From Humitalea rosea (GTDB taxonomy: Bacteria; Pseudomonadota; Alphaproteobacteria; Acetobacterales; Acetobacteraceae), in contig NZ_QKYU01000011.1 in NCBI RefSeq assembly GCF_003253705.1, forward strand, positions 62,001-126,000: DNA of 64,000 nt, read 5' to 3'. A program made the translations under genes and the position numbers. A model generated the notes under the pieces. The model saw nothing but the letters and a program-made list of their open reading frames with translations. It had not been told where the DNA came from and did no database searches. Shown piece by piece: positions 55,119 to 64,000 of this stretch (position 1 is its first letter; each line of letters opens with the position of its first letter).

Positions 55119-55919
55119 CTACCGCCCCGCCCGGCCCTTCGCCCAGACCTGATCCGGGGCGCGCCACACCGTCTCGCCGCGGGCCAGCCTGGCCACCGCC
55201 TCGGCCATCGCATCCAGGATCGCCTCACCCTTGGCCGCCGTTGAGGGGCGCGGATCGCCGCGCACCCCGGTCCCGGGCGCGCGCTCGGCAAAGGACCAGA
55301 AGCGGAAGGCGCCGGGCGGCTCGCTGCCGACCGATGGCGCGTTGGAGAAGGCGGCGCCGAGGTTGTCCATCCGCACCTGGCCTGGGTCCATCGCCATCCA
55401 GGCCGAGGTCTCCGCCTCGCAGGCATGCATCATGCCGCTTTGGGTTTCCATCACCGCCCCCAGCGCGGATTCGGCCATCTTGGAGGGGGTGGCGACGACG
55501 ATCGGCATCGCGAGTTCCACCGCCAGTTCCCGCGCCGCGACGGCGAGCGGATCGATGTTGCCGCCATGGCTGTTCACCAGCATCAGCCGGTCGAAACCGC
55601 AGGCCAGCACCGACCGCGCGATGCAGCGCAGCACCGCGGAGAAGGCGGCGTAATCGAGGCTGATGGTCCCGCCGAAGGGCAGGTGATGCTCGCTCATCCC
55701 CATCCACATCGGCGGCAGCACGATGGCATCGCCGAGCTTGGCCGCCGCGCGCAGGCAGGTCTCATGGCCGATGGCGCTATCGGTCCAGACCGGCAGATGC
55801 GGGCCATGCTGCTCCAGGCTCGCGACCGGCAGGATCGGCAGGGCGCCGCTCCCGGCCAGGGCCAGCAGCTGGGGGCCGGTCTGGCGCTCCCATCGGTAGG
55901 CGTCGAAGCGTTCGGTCAT
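55119..55919 (-). CDS. Creatininase-family amidohydrolase
   Basis: The 266-residue protein has the metal-binding motifs SLEQHGPHLPVWTD (Glu, His, Asp), LVNSHGGN and a later glutamate in CEAETSAW. The family includes creatininase, the mycofactocin peptidase MftE and riboflavin-pathway FAPy deformylases. Nothing nearby decides between these. AAGGAG precedes ATG 55919. Longer reading to 56447 is unsupported. It converges on the PVVQA gene with 7 bp between. Confidence 0.9.
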   Translation of the reverse strand: MTERFDAYRWERQTGPQLLALAGSGALPILPVASLEQHGPHLPVWTDSAIGHETCLRAAAKLGDAIVLPPMWMGMSEHHLPFGGTISLDYAAFSAVLRCIARSVLACGFDRLMLVNSHGGNIDPLAVAARELAVELAMPIVVATPSKMAESALGAVMETQSGMMHACEAETSAWMAMDPGQVRMDNLGAAFSNAPSVGSEPPGAFRFWSFAERAPGTGVRGDPRPSTAAKGEAILDAMAEAVARLARGETVWRAPDQVWAKGRAGR

Positions 55920-56049
55920 GCATCGGTACTCCTTGTGGGGGTGGGGACGCTCCGACCGCCGCCGCCGCCGGTCAAGCACCCCCACCATTCTTGCCCCCGT
56001 GCCATCGGGCGCGCGATGCTGGGCCGAACCTGTCGAGGATGCCCGCCCG

Positions 56050-56748
56050 ATGGTCGCCCTGCTCAAGCCTGTCCTCGGCGCCCTGTTCCTGGCGGGCGGG
56101 CTGGCGGTGTCCGCCTTCGGCGCGCAGCCGGACGGCTGCGCGGCACCGCCGGCCCTGGCGCAGCCGCTGGACCGCAGCGCCTGGATCGACCTGCTGATGG
56201 GCAATGCCTTGGTCGCGGGCGAGCTGTCCGGCAGCGGTCGCGGCGCCCTCGGCACGCTGCTGCTGCGGCAGAGTGCCGAGACGGTCGCGGAAGCGCTCCT
56301 GGCGCTGTCGCCCGGCGATGATCCGGCGCTGGAGGGCATCGCCGCCTTGGGCATGGCGCAGGAGGGGCTGGCGCGGATCATCGCCGCCGCCATGCTCGCC
56401 GATGCGCTGCCGCAGGATCCGGCGGCGCGGCGAGTGGGGCGGGCCATGGCGCTGCTCGACCGCTCGCGCCAGGATTACGCGATGGCCACAGGCTGCGGCG
56501 TGGTGGCCGATGCCGTGGCCGCGGCCGAGGCGCGGGGCGCCCTGCTGCGGGCCGAGGCGCTGCTGCGCGACGCCTTGCCCGCGCTCCGCGAGGTCGTGGC
56601 GGTGCGGGAGACGGCGGCGGCGCTGGAGATGCTGCTCGCGGCCCTGCCCGCGACGCCCGAGGCCGACAGTGCCGCCGACCCAGCCCCCGCCGCCTATGCG
56701 GCGCTGGTGGAGACGGCCCGGCAGGCCGCCGAGCCGCTGCTGCCTTAA
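56050..56748 (+). CDS. Exported alanine-rich helical protein, unknown function
   Basis: The product has about 232 residues with an N-terminal signal-like helix (LLKPVLGALFLAGGLAVSAFG). An all-helical, Ala/Leu-rich body follows with one cysteine near the start and one in ATGCGVV. I do not recognise a family. The start at ATG 56050 is the best in-frame choice but has no clear ribosome-binding site. Its stop overlaps the convergent ftsY stop by 4 bp. Confidence 0.55.
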   Translation: MVALLKPVLGALFLAGGLAVSAFGAQPDGCAAPPALAQPLDRSAWIDLLMGNALVAGELSGSGRGALGTLLLRQSAETVAEALLALSPGDDPALEGIAALGMAQEGLARIIAAAMLADALPQDPAARRVGRAMALLDRSRQDYAMATGCGVVADAVAAAEARGALLRAEALLRDALPALREVVAVRETAAALEMLLAALPATPEADSAADPAPAAYAALVETARQAAEPLLP

Positions 56749-58007
56749 TCCAGCCCCACCAGGCTGCGGGCAAAATCCCGCGCTTCGAAGGGCCGCAGAT
56801 CGGCGGCCTTTTCCCCGACGCCGACGGCATGGACGGGCAGCCCGAAGGCCTCGGCCAAGGCCACCACCACGCCGCCCTTGGCGCTGCCATCGAGCTTGGT
56901 GACCACGAGCCCGGTCACATCCACCATGTCGCGGAACACGCGGACCTGGTTGACGGCGTTCTGACCGGTGGTCGCGTCCAGCACCAGCAGCACGCTATGC
57001 GGCACCGCCGGGTCGATGCGCTTCAGCACGCGCACGACCTTGCGCAGCTCATCCATCAGCGCGGCCTTGTTGTGCAGCCGGCCGGCGGTGTCGATCAGCA
57101 GGATCTCCGCCCCTGCGGCGCGCGCCTGGGTCAGCGCGTCATGCGCGAGGCCGGCGGCATCGGCCCCCTGCTTGGCCGGGGCAACCACCGGGCAGCCGGT
57201 GCGCTCGCCCCAGACCTGAAGCTGCTCGACCGCGGCGGCGCGGAAGGTGTCGCCGGCCGCCATCCAGACCGCGCGCCCTTCCTCCCGCCAGCCCTGGGCG
57301 AGCTTGGCGATGGTGGTGGTCTTGCCGGTGCCGTTGACGCCGACCACCAGCACGACATGGGGCTTGAGGCCGCGGTCGATCTCCAAGGGGCGCGCGACCG
57401 GGGCCAGGATGGCGGCGATCTCCTCGGCCAGCGCCGTCTTCACCTCGATGTCGGTGACTTCGCGGCCGAAGCGGGTGGCGCGGAAGCGCGCGACGATGCG
57501 GCTTGCCACCGGCAGCCCGAGGTCGGCGGCGATCAGCATCTCCTCCAGCTCCTCCAGCGCGGCATCATCCAGCCGGCGCTTGGTGAAGACGGCGGCGATG
57601 CCATCGGTCAGCCGGGCGGTGCTGCGCGACAGCCCGGCCCGCAGACGGGAGAAGAAGCCGCCTCGCTGCGGGGCCGCGGCGGTGGCCGGGGGTTCGGGTA
57701 TCGGTTCCGGCGCCGGATCGGGCATCGGCCCCGGTATCGGCCCTGGCATCGGCTCCGGCGCCGGAGCCGGCTTCAGCACCGGAAACGGGGTGGGGATCGG
57801 CGCCGCCATCGGCGTCGGGCCCGGGCGCTGGACCGGCGCCGGGATGGGCAGGGTAATCGGGCTGGACGGCAGATCCGGCGCCACCTCCGGGCTCGGTTCC
57901 GGCGTCGGATCGGGCAGCGGCGGTGGCGGCACGATGTGGGAGGGCTCGGCCTTGGCCGCTTCCTCCTTCCGTCCCGAGAGCCGTCCCCAGAGGTCTTTCA
58001 GTGCCAT
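56745..58007 (-). CDS. ftsY: Signal recognition particle receptor FtsY
   Basis: FtsY docks SRP-ribosome complexes at the membrane. The GTPase G1 motif [18 protein letters not shown] lies near residue 220, with DTAGRLHNK and [10 protein letters not shown] following. The N-domain starts near 125. The N-terminal A region is unusual: instead of the common acidic stretch it is a proline-rich string ([34 protein letters not shown]). Length is 420 residues. It starts 4 bp after the mtaB stop, in the conserved dapF-mtaB-ftsY order. Confidence 0.97.
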   Translation of the reverse strand: MALKDLWGRLSGRKEEAAKAEPSHIVPPPPLPDPTPEPSPEVAPDLPSSPITLPIPAPVQRPGPTPMAAPIPTPFPVLKPAPAPEPMPGPIPGPMPDPAPEPIPEPPATAAAPQRGGFFSRLRAGLSRSTARLTDGIAAVFTKRRLDDAALEELEEMLIAADLGLPVASRIVARFRATRFGREVTDIEVKTALAEEIAAILAPVARPLEIDRGLKPHVVLVVGVNGTGKTTTIAKLAQGWREEGRAVWMAAGDTFRAAAVEQLQVWGERTGCPVVAPAKQGADAAGLAHDALTQARAAGAEILLIDTAGRLHNKAALMDELRKVVRVLKRIDPAVPHSVLLVLDATTGQNAVNQVRVFRDMVDVTGLVVTKLDGSAKGGVVVALAEAFGLPVHAVGVGEKAADLRPFEARDFARSLVGLD

Positions 58008-58011
58008 TCCG

Positions 58012-59217
58012 CTACGCCGCCTCGGCCAAAAGCCCGTCCGGGCCGATTCCGGTCACCCGCGCCGACACCACCCGCCCGCGCCCGCCGGGCACCGGGTGCA
58101 GCAGCCGCACGGCCGCGAAATGCTCGCTGTGGCCGCGATCCTCGGCCTCCAGCAGCACGTTTTCCTGCACGCCCAGGCGCGTGCCCAGGAAGCGCGTTGC
58201 CCCCTGCTGCCCGGCCGCGCGCAGCCGCGCCGCCCGTTCCCGGATCAGCGCATGCGGCACCTGCGGCATCCGCGCCGCCGGCGTGCCGGGGCGGGGCGAA
58301 TAGGGGAAGACGTGGAGGAAGGAGAGCCCCGCCTCCGCCACCAGATCGAGCATCGCGGTGAAGGCCGCCTCATCCTCGGTCGGGAAGCCGGCGATCAGGT
58401 CGGCGCCCAGCGCGACATCCGGGCGCAGCGACCGGGCGCGCCGGGCCAGGGCCAGCAGGTCGGCGCGGCTGTGGCGCCGGCGCATCCGCTTCAGCATCAG
58501 ATCGTCGCCATGCTGCGCCGAGAGATGCAGGTGCGGCAGCAGCCGCGGCTCCTCGGCCAGCAGCCGCCAGAGCGTCGCATCCATCGCCGCCGGGTCCAGC
58601 GAGGACAGCCGCAGCCGCCCAAGATCGGGCACCCCCGCCAGCACCGCCGCGACCAGATCGCCGAGGCGCGCCTCGCCAGGCCCGGTCCAGGAGGCGATGT
58701 CCACGCCGGTCAGCACGACCTCCGCGACCCCGCTTGCGGCCAGGGTCGCGATCCGCGCCACCACCCGCTCGGCGGGTAGCGAGCGGGAGACGCCGCGCCC
58801 CTGCGGGATGATGCAGAAGGTGCAACGGTGGTCGCAGCCCTGCTGCACCTGCACCAGCGCGCGGGTGCGGCTGCCGGTCTCGGCGGCCATGTCCTCGGGC
58901 GGGGATGTGGCACCCCAGGCCTCGGGGCGCAGCTTTTCCGCATTCGGGACGACGCGGATGACGTTGGGCAGCCCGGCCCAGGCCTCGGGTCGGATGGTGG
59001 CGGCGCAGCCGGTCACCACGATCCGCAGGCCCGGATCGGCGCGGGCGGCACGGCGCAGCGCCTGGCGGGCCTGGGCCTCGGCCTCGGTGGTGACGGCGCA
59101 GGTGTTCACCAGCAGCATCTCCGCCCCCGCCCCGCCCGCCTCCGCAAGCCGCGCCATGGCGGCGGTCTCGGCGGTGTTGAGCCGGCAGCCGAAGCTCAGG
59201 GTCCGCGGCGCCGTCAT
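58012..59217 (-). CDS. mtaB: tRNA t6A37 methylthiotransferase
   Basis: This radical-SAM enzyme makes ms2t6A37. The cluster cysteines are in SFGCRLNTAE, LVNTCAVTTEAE and VTGCAATI, with the radical-SAM motif CDHRCTFC. It has 401 residues from ATG 59217, which overlaps the dapF stop as ATGA. It is a paralogue of miaB at 19.6 kb. The missing Q in CRLN (MiaB has CQMN) is normal for MtaB. Confidence 0.94.
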   Translation of the reverse strand: MTAPRTLSFGCRLNTAETAAMARLAEAGGAGAEMLLVNTCAVTTEAEAQARQALRRAARADPGLRIVVTGCAATIRPEAWAGLPNVIRVVPNAEKLRPEAWGATSPPEDMAAETGSRTRALVQVQQGCDHRCTFCIIPQGRGVSRSLPAERVVARIATLAASGVAEVVLTGVDIASWTGPGEARLGDLVAAVLAGVPDLGRLRLSSLDPAAMDATLWRLLAEEPRLLPHLHLSAQHGDDLMLKRMRRRHSRADLLALARRARSLRPDVALGADLIAGFPTEDEAAFTAMLDLVAEAGLSFLHVFPYSPRPGTPAARMPQVPHALIRERAARLRAAGQQGATRFLGTRLGVQENVLLEAEDRGHSEHFAAVRLLHPVPGGRGRVVSARVTGIGPDGLLAEAA

Positions 59218-60047
59218 GCCGCGCGCAGGGCCGCCAGGTCGAGCGTGCCGAGATAGGCGGTCGCGACCGGGCCGGTCATGGCGACCTGGCCATCCGGGCG
59301 CCATTCCACCCGCAGCGTGCCGCCCGGAAGCTCCACATCCGCCGCGCGATCGGCGAGGTCCCGGCGCACCGCATTGACCAGCGCCGCACAGGCGCCCGAG
59401 CCGCAGGCCAGGGTCAGCCCCGCCCCGCGCTCCCAGACCACGAGCCGCAGCCGGTCCCGCGCCAGCACCTGCACCACGCCGATATTGGCGCGTTCGGGGA
59501 AGATCGGGTCGGTTTCCAGCAGCGGCCCCAGCACGCCCAACCCGATGCGGCTGAGGTCCGGCACGAAGAAGGTCGCATGCGGATTGCCCATGGAGCAGGC
59601 CGCCGGATCCGCCAGCGGCCCGCGCTGGAGCGGCAGATGCAGCGTATCCAGCGCCTGGGCCAGCGGCACCTCATGCCAGCCGGTGCGCGGCACGCCCATC
59701 AGCACCGTGACCGTGCCATCGGCATGCAGGTGGGACGGCAGGTCGCCCGATATGGTGCGGACCACGACGTCCCGGCTGCCGGTTTCGGCCGCGATCAGGC
59801 TGGCGACGCAGCGCGTGGCATTGCCGCAGGCGCCGGCCTCCGACCCATCGGGGTTGCGGATGCGCATGAAGACATCGGCCCCCTCCCCCGGCGGTTCGAG
59901 GATGATGATCTGGTCGCAGCCGATGCCGCGATGCCGGTCCCCGATCGCGCGGGCGACCTCGGGGCCGATCGGCAGGGCGGCGTGGCGCGCGTCGAGCACC
60001 ACGAAGTCGTTGCCAAGGCCGTGCATCTTGCGGAAGGGGGTCATCAT
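59214..60047 (-). CDS. dapF: Diaminopimelate epimerase
   Basis: The enzyme converts LL- to meso-diaminopimelate for lysine and peptidoglycan. The two catalytic cysteines are present, in ACGNATR (near 70) and ACGSGACA (near 217). The N-terminus FRKMHGLGNDFVVLD is typical. ATG 60047 or the adjacent ATG at 60044 gives the family start, and 60089 adds a non-conserved extension. It is the first of three coupled genes, with mtaB and ftsY following. Confidence 0.96.
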   Translation of the reverse strand: MMTPFRKMHGLGNDFVVLDARHAALPIGPEVARAIGDRHRGIGCDQIIILEPPGEGADVFMRIRNPDGSEAGACGNATRCVASLIAAETGSRDVVVRTISGDLPSHLHADGTVTVLMGVPRTGWHEVPLAQALDTLHLPLQRGPLADPAACSMGNPHATFFVPDLSRIGLGVLGPLLETDPIFPERANIGVVQVLARDRLRLVVWERGAGLTLACGSGACAALVNAVRRDLADRAADVELPGGTLRVEWRPDGQVAMTGPVATAYLGTLDLAALRAA

Positions 60048-60095
60048 CGCATCGATATGCGCCGTGGGGCGCGGCAGTCCAAGCCCCACAGCACT

Positions 60096-62258
60096 TTAAG
60101 CAAAAAGGATGCCGAAGAAGGCCGGGTCGGTGTTGGCGATGTCGGGGCCAGTCAGGGCCATGTGCTCCGGGCTTTCGCTGAAGGCGAGCATTACGGCCGC
60201 GCGGGTATTGCCCGCATCCAGTGCGGCGGACCAGCTGGCGATGCCCGCCGCATCCCCCGCCCGGTCCAGCGCGTTCCAATACAGCCGCTCGGTGAAGCCG
60301 CGGTTGTCCAGCGCGCCATAAGTGGCACGGAATTCGGCGCTGCCGGCGAAGATCGCGCCGAGGGTCTCCAGGCTCAGCCCCCCGGCCGCCACCTGCCCCT
60401 GCCAGAAGGCGAGCCCGTTCAGCTCGGGCACCCGGCCAAGCGCGGTATCGTAGATGCGGGCGATGGTCGCGGCCGTGGCATCCAGCTCCCAGACCCCGGG
60501 CGTGACCAGCGGCGCGGTCCGCGCCATATTCTCCTGGCTCTCGGAGAAGGCCACCAGCAGCCCGTCGCGCGTCAGCGCCCCCCTGGCCAGGATGCCGGTC
60601 CAATAGGCGAGCCCGGATGCCTCGGCCTCGCGCCCCAGCACATTGTGGTAGAGCTGATTGACGAAATCCGGGCCGCCAAGCCCACGGCCGAAGCGCGCGG
60701 CGAATTCATCGCTGCCGAGGAAGCCTTGCGCCACCTGGTCGAGCCGCCCGCCCGCGGCCAGCGCGTGGCTCCAGGCGTGCAGCCCGCCCGGGTCGGGCAT
60801 CCGGTGCAGGGCCGCCTGGTAGAGGCGCAGGATCTGGGCCGCGGGCGAGTCGGCCCCGAGCCAGAGGCGGCCATCCACGAAATCCAGCGCCTCGATGCCA
60901 CGGCCGGTATCGATCTCGCCGCCCCGCGCCACCCTGATCTCGCTGCCGACGAGGCTGACGCCGGTGCCGCGGCGACCGACATCCAGCAGGCCGATGTCGA
61001 AGCCCGCGCCGCCATCGAGCAGATCGCTGCCCGCGCCGCCCCGCAAGGTGTCGTCGCCGTTGCCGCCGAAAAGCTGGTCGTTGCCGGCATTGCCGACGAG
61101 CCAGTTGGCGAGGTCATTGCCCCGCAGCGTGTCATTGCCGGAACCGCCGATCGCATTCTCGATCAGCGAGCGCGGATCGTCCTGGAACATCAGCGCGTTG
61201 TAGACCGTCCCGTGCGCCTTCACCCCGGCGCCGAGATTGGCGCGCTGGGCTTCCGAGGTGATGCTCCAGCCGCCGGGCGCGAGGTCCAGGACCACGGCCG
61301 TGGTGTAGTTCGACAGGTCATAGACATCGGCGCCACCCCCATCCCAGATGGTCAGGAAGACGCGGTTGCCGCCCGGGGTGCCCTGGCCGATGCCATCGAC
61401 CGACATCTCCCCGGTCGCGGGATTCCAGCGATAGGTCGTGTTGCCGGCATGGGTCGCGTAATCGGCGCCATACATCACCTGCAAGGCGAGGATGTCGTAC
61501 ATCATCAGCGTCTGCGGCGCGCCCCATTGCTCGAAGGTGTAGGGGGTGGCGGGCCCGCCCGGATAGGAGCGGTAGGTCATGACGGTGAATTCGAGCCCGT
61601 CACGATCCGTCGGCATCGCGACATTCGCCACCCCACCCGTCTCGTGCCCGTGCTTCAGCCCCAGCGCATGGCCAAGCTCATGAATATAGGTGTGGTAGGC
61701 GTAGCTGCCGGCGACCGGCGTGCGGTAATCGAGGGAGGTGCCGACATGACCCGTCCCGAACCAGGCATCGCCGCCGGCGCCATCGGCCGGGAAATAGGCA
61801 TAGGCGGTTCTGGGCACCGAGGATTCCGCCAGCCGGATGTCCCCACCCGCGTTCAAGCCCCCATTCTGCGTCTGCCCCACCGGGGTAAGGATCAGGCTGG
61901 CGACACTGCCATAGGTGATCACCCCCCTCGCCCCGGTCAGGGTGTAGCCGCCCAGGATCGCACGGGTCGCCTCCATGGCTTGCAGGGTCAGGGGGCGGAA
62001 ATCCGTGGTGTTCTCACCAGAGCCATAGCTCACGCCATAGTCTCTGCCGGCCTGGGGGAAGCTGAAGGCGAAGCCGCTTTCCCAACGGGAGCCACGCAGC
62101 AGCCCGTCGATATAGCGGTTGCCGGTGGCGCCCTGCGACACGGCGCTCGCATCCTGCCCCCCGTCGCCGAGCACGGACGCGGCGTCCGCAAGCGAGGAAG
62201 CGGCATCGCCGTTCGCGCAGGCCGGGCAATTACAAAAAGGTAGCAGCCACGCCGACAT
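60096..62258 (-). CDS. Serralysin-family RTX metalloprotease with DUF4214 domains
   Basis: This is a secreted-type zinc protease of about 720 residues. The metzincin motif HELGHALGLKH lies near residue 191, followed by the Met-turn VMTYRSY. The M10 C-terminal region and RTX calcium repeats come next (GGSGNDTLRGNDLANWL, GGNGDDTLRGGAGSDLL, GGAGFD). Then come at least four DUF4214 units (LYQAALHRMPDPGGL, LYHNVLGREAEASGL, IYDTALGRVPELNGL, LYWNALDRAGDAAGI). The C-terminus NTDPAFFGILFA matches its neighbour and may be the type I export signal. No Sec signal is seen. The exporter is not in the window. Confidence 0.92.
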   Translation of the reverse strand: MSAWLLPFCNCPACANGDAASSLADAASVLGDGGQDASAVSQGATGNRYIDGLLRGSRWESGFAFSFPQAGRDYGVSYGSGENTTDFRPLTLQAMEATRAILGGYTLTGARGVITYGSVASLILTPVGQTQNGGLNAGGDIRLAESSVPRTAYAYFPADGAGGDAWFGTGHVGTSLDYRTPVAGSYAYHTYIHELGHALGLKHGHETGGVANVAMPTDRDGLEFTVMTYRSYPGGPATPYTFEQWGAPQTLMMYDILALQVMYGADYATHAGNTTYRWNPATGEMSVDGIGQGTPGGNRVFLTIWDGGGADVYDLSNYTTAVVLDLAPGGWSITSEAQRANLGAGVKAHGTVYNALMFQDDPRSLIENAIGGSGNDTLRGNDLANWLVGNAGNDQLFGGNGDDTLRGGAGSDLLDGGAGFDIGLLDVGRRGTGVSLVGSEIRVARGGEIDTGRGIEALDFVDGRLWLGADSPAAQILRLYQAALHRMPDPGGLHAWSHALAAGGRLDQVAQGFLGSDEFAARFGRGLGGPDFVNQLYHNVLGREAEASGLAYWTGILARGALTRDGLLVAFSESQENMARTAPLVTPGVWELDATAATIARIYDTALGRVPELNGLAFWQGQVAAGGLSLETLGAIFAGSAEFRATYGALDNRGFTERLYWNALDRAGDAAGIASWSAALDAGNTRAAVMLAFSESPEHMALTGPDIANTDPAFFGILFA

Positions 62259-62410
62259 CGGGTCTCGGGCTCCAATCCGCTTGGCCGGCGGCATCGGCCA
62301 GGTTCGAAGCACGGCACGCGCGATCAGTCCGCCGCAGATATGAATCTAGATATCAGGAGCGGTTGGGTAAAGCGCCATTTCCGGCAGTGTGCATCTGCCC
62401 GATGCGCCGA

Positions 62411-64000
62411 TCATGCAAAGAGGATGCCGAAATGGGTTGGGTCGGGATTGTTGATGTTGGCGGCGGTCAGCTCGGCGTGTTCGGCGCTCTCGCTGAAGGG
62501 CACGACCATCGCCGCGCGGCTGAGGCCGGAGTCCAGCAGCCCGGTCCAATAGGCGACGCCCCCGGCCTCCCCCGCCCGGTGCAGCGCGTTCTGGTAGATC
62601 AGCTCGACGAAGGCGCGGTTGCCGAGCGCGCCATACACCGCCTGGAACTCGGGGCTGTTTGTGAAGACGGTGGCGAGGTCGGTGAGGGTCTGGGTGCCCG
62701 CCTCGATATTGGTCTTCCAGTAGCCGAGCCCGCCCACATCGGGCAGCCGGCCCAGGGCAGTGTCGTAGAGCCGCGCGACGGCGGCGGCATTCTCGTCCAG
62801 GTCCCAGATGCCGGCGCTGACGACATCGGCGGTGGCCGCGCGGTTCTCATCGCTTTCGGAAAATGCCACGAGGACGCTCGCCCGGCTCACCCCGTCATAG
62901 AGCAGCGAAGAGGTCCAGTATTGGAGGCCGCCGTGGTCGCCCTCCCGCCCGAGGACGTTGCGGTAAAGCTGGGCCACGAAATCGGCCTCGCCGAGCCCGG
63001 CGCCAAACCGTGCCGCGAACTCCGCGCTGCCGAGGAAATCCGAGGCCAGCGCCTCCAGCCGCACCTCCGCGCCCAGGGCGCCGATCCAGTAATTCAGCCC
63101 GGACTGGTCGGGGGCGCGTTCCAGCGCGGCCTGATAGAGGCGCAGGACCTGGGCCGCGGTGGAATCGGCACCCGTCCAGAGCGTGCCATCGGCGAAGTCC
63201 AGCCGCTCGACGTTCTGCACCCGGTCGGTCTCCGCGCCGTGAACCAGGTGCAGCGCGCCCTCGCCAAGAGTGATCTGCACCCCGCGCCGCCCAAGACCCG
63301 CCATCTCCACCCGATCGGTGCCGGCGCCGCCATCGATCAGGTCGCTGCCCGCACCGCCCAGCAGGGTGTCATCGCCCTCGCCGCCGAACAGGCTGTCGTT
63401 GCCGCCCCGCCCCTCCAGCCAATCCGCCCCGGCACCGGCGGAGAGGGCGTTGGCCGCCTCGCTGCCGAGCAGACGATCCGCGCCATCGCCTGAGGTGACC
63501 GCCTCGATCCCCACCAGCGTATCGCTGCCGATATCCGCGCCGGTGGCACGGCCGAGGCCGAGATCGACCGCAACCCCATGCAACGCGCTGGTATAGGTGA
63601 CGCTGTCCCAGCCGCCGCCGCCGTCGTAGCGGTCATCGCCATTGCCGCTGCCGCCGACGAAGGTCGCATCCCCGGCGCCATCGAACAGCGTGTCATCGCC
63701 ATCACCGCCCACGAAGACGCCGCCCCAGCCCTCCTCGCGGCGGTCGATCACGTCATTGCCGGCGGTGCCGATATGGTCGAGGGCGCCGGTGACGCTCGCG
63801 GAGATCTCGCGCGCCACGCCATCGAGGATGGTATCGACCAGCGCATCCACCACGATCCCGCCGAAGCCCACCGCCAGCGCCGCCATGTCGCGCCCGACGA
63901 GGCCGAGCACGGCCGCGGAGAAATCGGACAACAGGCGGATATGCTGGTCGCGGTAGTCGCCCTCGACGTAGCTTGTGACGATGGTGGCGAGATCCTTGAT
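62411..64000 (-). CDS. RTX/DUF4214 secreted protein, N-terminus beyond the window
   Basis: The frame stays open through the right edge (a TTG at 63931 is only an internal codon), so the gene is partial at its 5' end. The visible 530 residues hold an RTX calcium-binding block (GGDGDDTLFDGAGDATFVGG, GGEGDDTLLGGAGSDLIDGG). After it come DUF4214 units closely matching the upstream protease (LYQAALERAPDQSGL, LYRNVLGREGDHGGL, LYDTALGRLPDVGGL, IYQNALHRAGEAGGV). It ends NPDPTHFGILFA. A catalytic domain, if any, lies outside the window. Confidence 0.9.
   Translation of the reverse strand: MKDLATIVTSYVEGDYRDQHIRLLSDFSAAVLGLVGRDMAALAVGFGGIVVDALVDTILDGVAREISASVTGALDHIGTAGNDVIDRREEGWGGVFVGGDGDDTLFDGAGDATFVGGSGNGDDRYDGGGGWDSVTYTSALHGVAVDLGLGRATGADIGSDTLVGIEAVTSGDGADRLLGSEAANALSAGAGADWLEGRGGNDSLFGGEGDDTLLGGAGSDLIDGGAGTDRVEMAGLGRRGVQITLGEGALHLVHGAETDRVQNVERLDFADGTLWTGADSTAAQVLRLYQAALERAPDQSGLNYWIGALGAEVRLEALASDFLGSAEFAARFGAGLGEADFVAQLYRNVLGREGDHGGLQYWTSSLLYDGVSRASVLVAFSESDENRAATADVVSAGIWDLDENAAAVARLYDTALGRLPDVGGLGYWKTNIEAGTQTLTDLATVFTNSPEFQAVYGALGNRAFVELIYQNALHRAGEAGGVAYWTGLLDSGLSRAAMVVPFSESAEHAELTAANINNPDPTHFGILFA

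Noticed and set aside
53855-55426. - strand frame with repeated GLNHW pentapeptides, resembling a pentapeptide-repeat protein
   Set aside because: The repeats come from the 15-bp DNA array read on the other strand. The frame lacks the pentapeptide consensus, a start signal and any non-repeat domain, and it crosses the NUDIX gene.
59577-62243. Long + strand frame opposite dapF and the protease
   Set aside because: It is antisense to two genes with clear catalytic motifs.

Overview
The window is about 64 kb of very GC-rich chromosomal DNA with dense coding on both strands and no intergenic gap longer than about 240 bp. I see no rRNA, tRNA, CRISPR array, insertion sequence or integrase. The gene content and the conserved gene blocks fit an alphaproteobacterium, most likely the Acetobacteraceae (Roseomonas-like). 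The blocks are mutS-glnD, miaB-phoH-ybeY-corC-lnt, tkt-gap-pgk and dapF-mtaB-ftsY. The taxon is an inference from gene order and protein style, not a database result.

Region by region. At 1-2.8 kb is the 3' part of a large adenine-specific DNA methylase, probably the edge of a restriction-modification or defense locus. At 2.9-15.4 kb lie nitrogen signalling and repair (glnD, mutS), malic enzyme, an exported superoxide dismutase, an esterase with a TctC-type binding protein, nth, a DUF2244 membrane protein and an XRE regulator. At 15.5-22.1 kb is the lnt/corC/ybeY/phoH/miaB block, then a PlsC acyltransferase. At 22.4-34.2 kb is accessory metabolism: a racemase-like protein lacking one catalytic cysteine, a SYLF lipoprotein-like gene, an ScfR/RamB-type regulator divergent from isocitrate lyase with a tiny repeat protein downstream of the lyase, a DauA-like D-amino-acid operon, two peptidases and a DUF1127 protein. 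At 34.4-42.6 kb come a serralysin-like protease, 2-keto-3-deoxygalactonate kinase/aldolase, a complete DctPQM TRAP transporter and a fused PcaDC enzyme. At 42.7-53.1 kb is central carbon metabolism: pyruvate kinase, glycerate kinase, a YbaL-type antiporter, a VIT-family transporter and tkt-gap-pgk. At 53.3-64 kb are a NUDIX hydrolase, a PVVQA-repeat secreted protein, a creatininase-family hydrolase, ftsY, mtaB, dapF and two large RTX/DUF4214 proteins, the last cut by the right edge.

The most striking observation is the pyruvate kinase (42709-44370). Its reading frame carries an in-frame N-terminal YdaS/Cro-type helix-turn-helix of about 76 residues. Just upstream, between it and the glycerate kinase gene, lie two similar 19-bp inverted repeats of the form nnCTTA-N7-TAAGnn, 41 bp apart centre to centre. 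One overlaps the ribosome-binding site of the fusion. This looks like a metabolic enzyme that may regulate its own gene.

Other unusual signals are short tandem duplications sitting exactly on the stop codons of three genes between 35.9 and 39.4 kb, an in-frame 34-codon insertion bounded by 17-bp direct repeats in glnD, and a 60-residue protein behind aceA built from two DDGLVHGHxW motifs. Many genes overlap by ATGA, GTGA or TGATG, so translational coupling is common and fixes many start sites.
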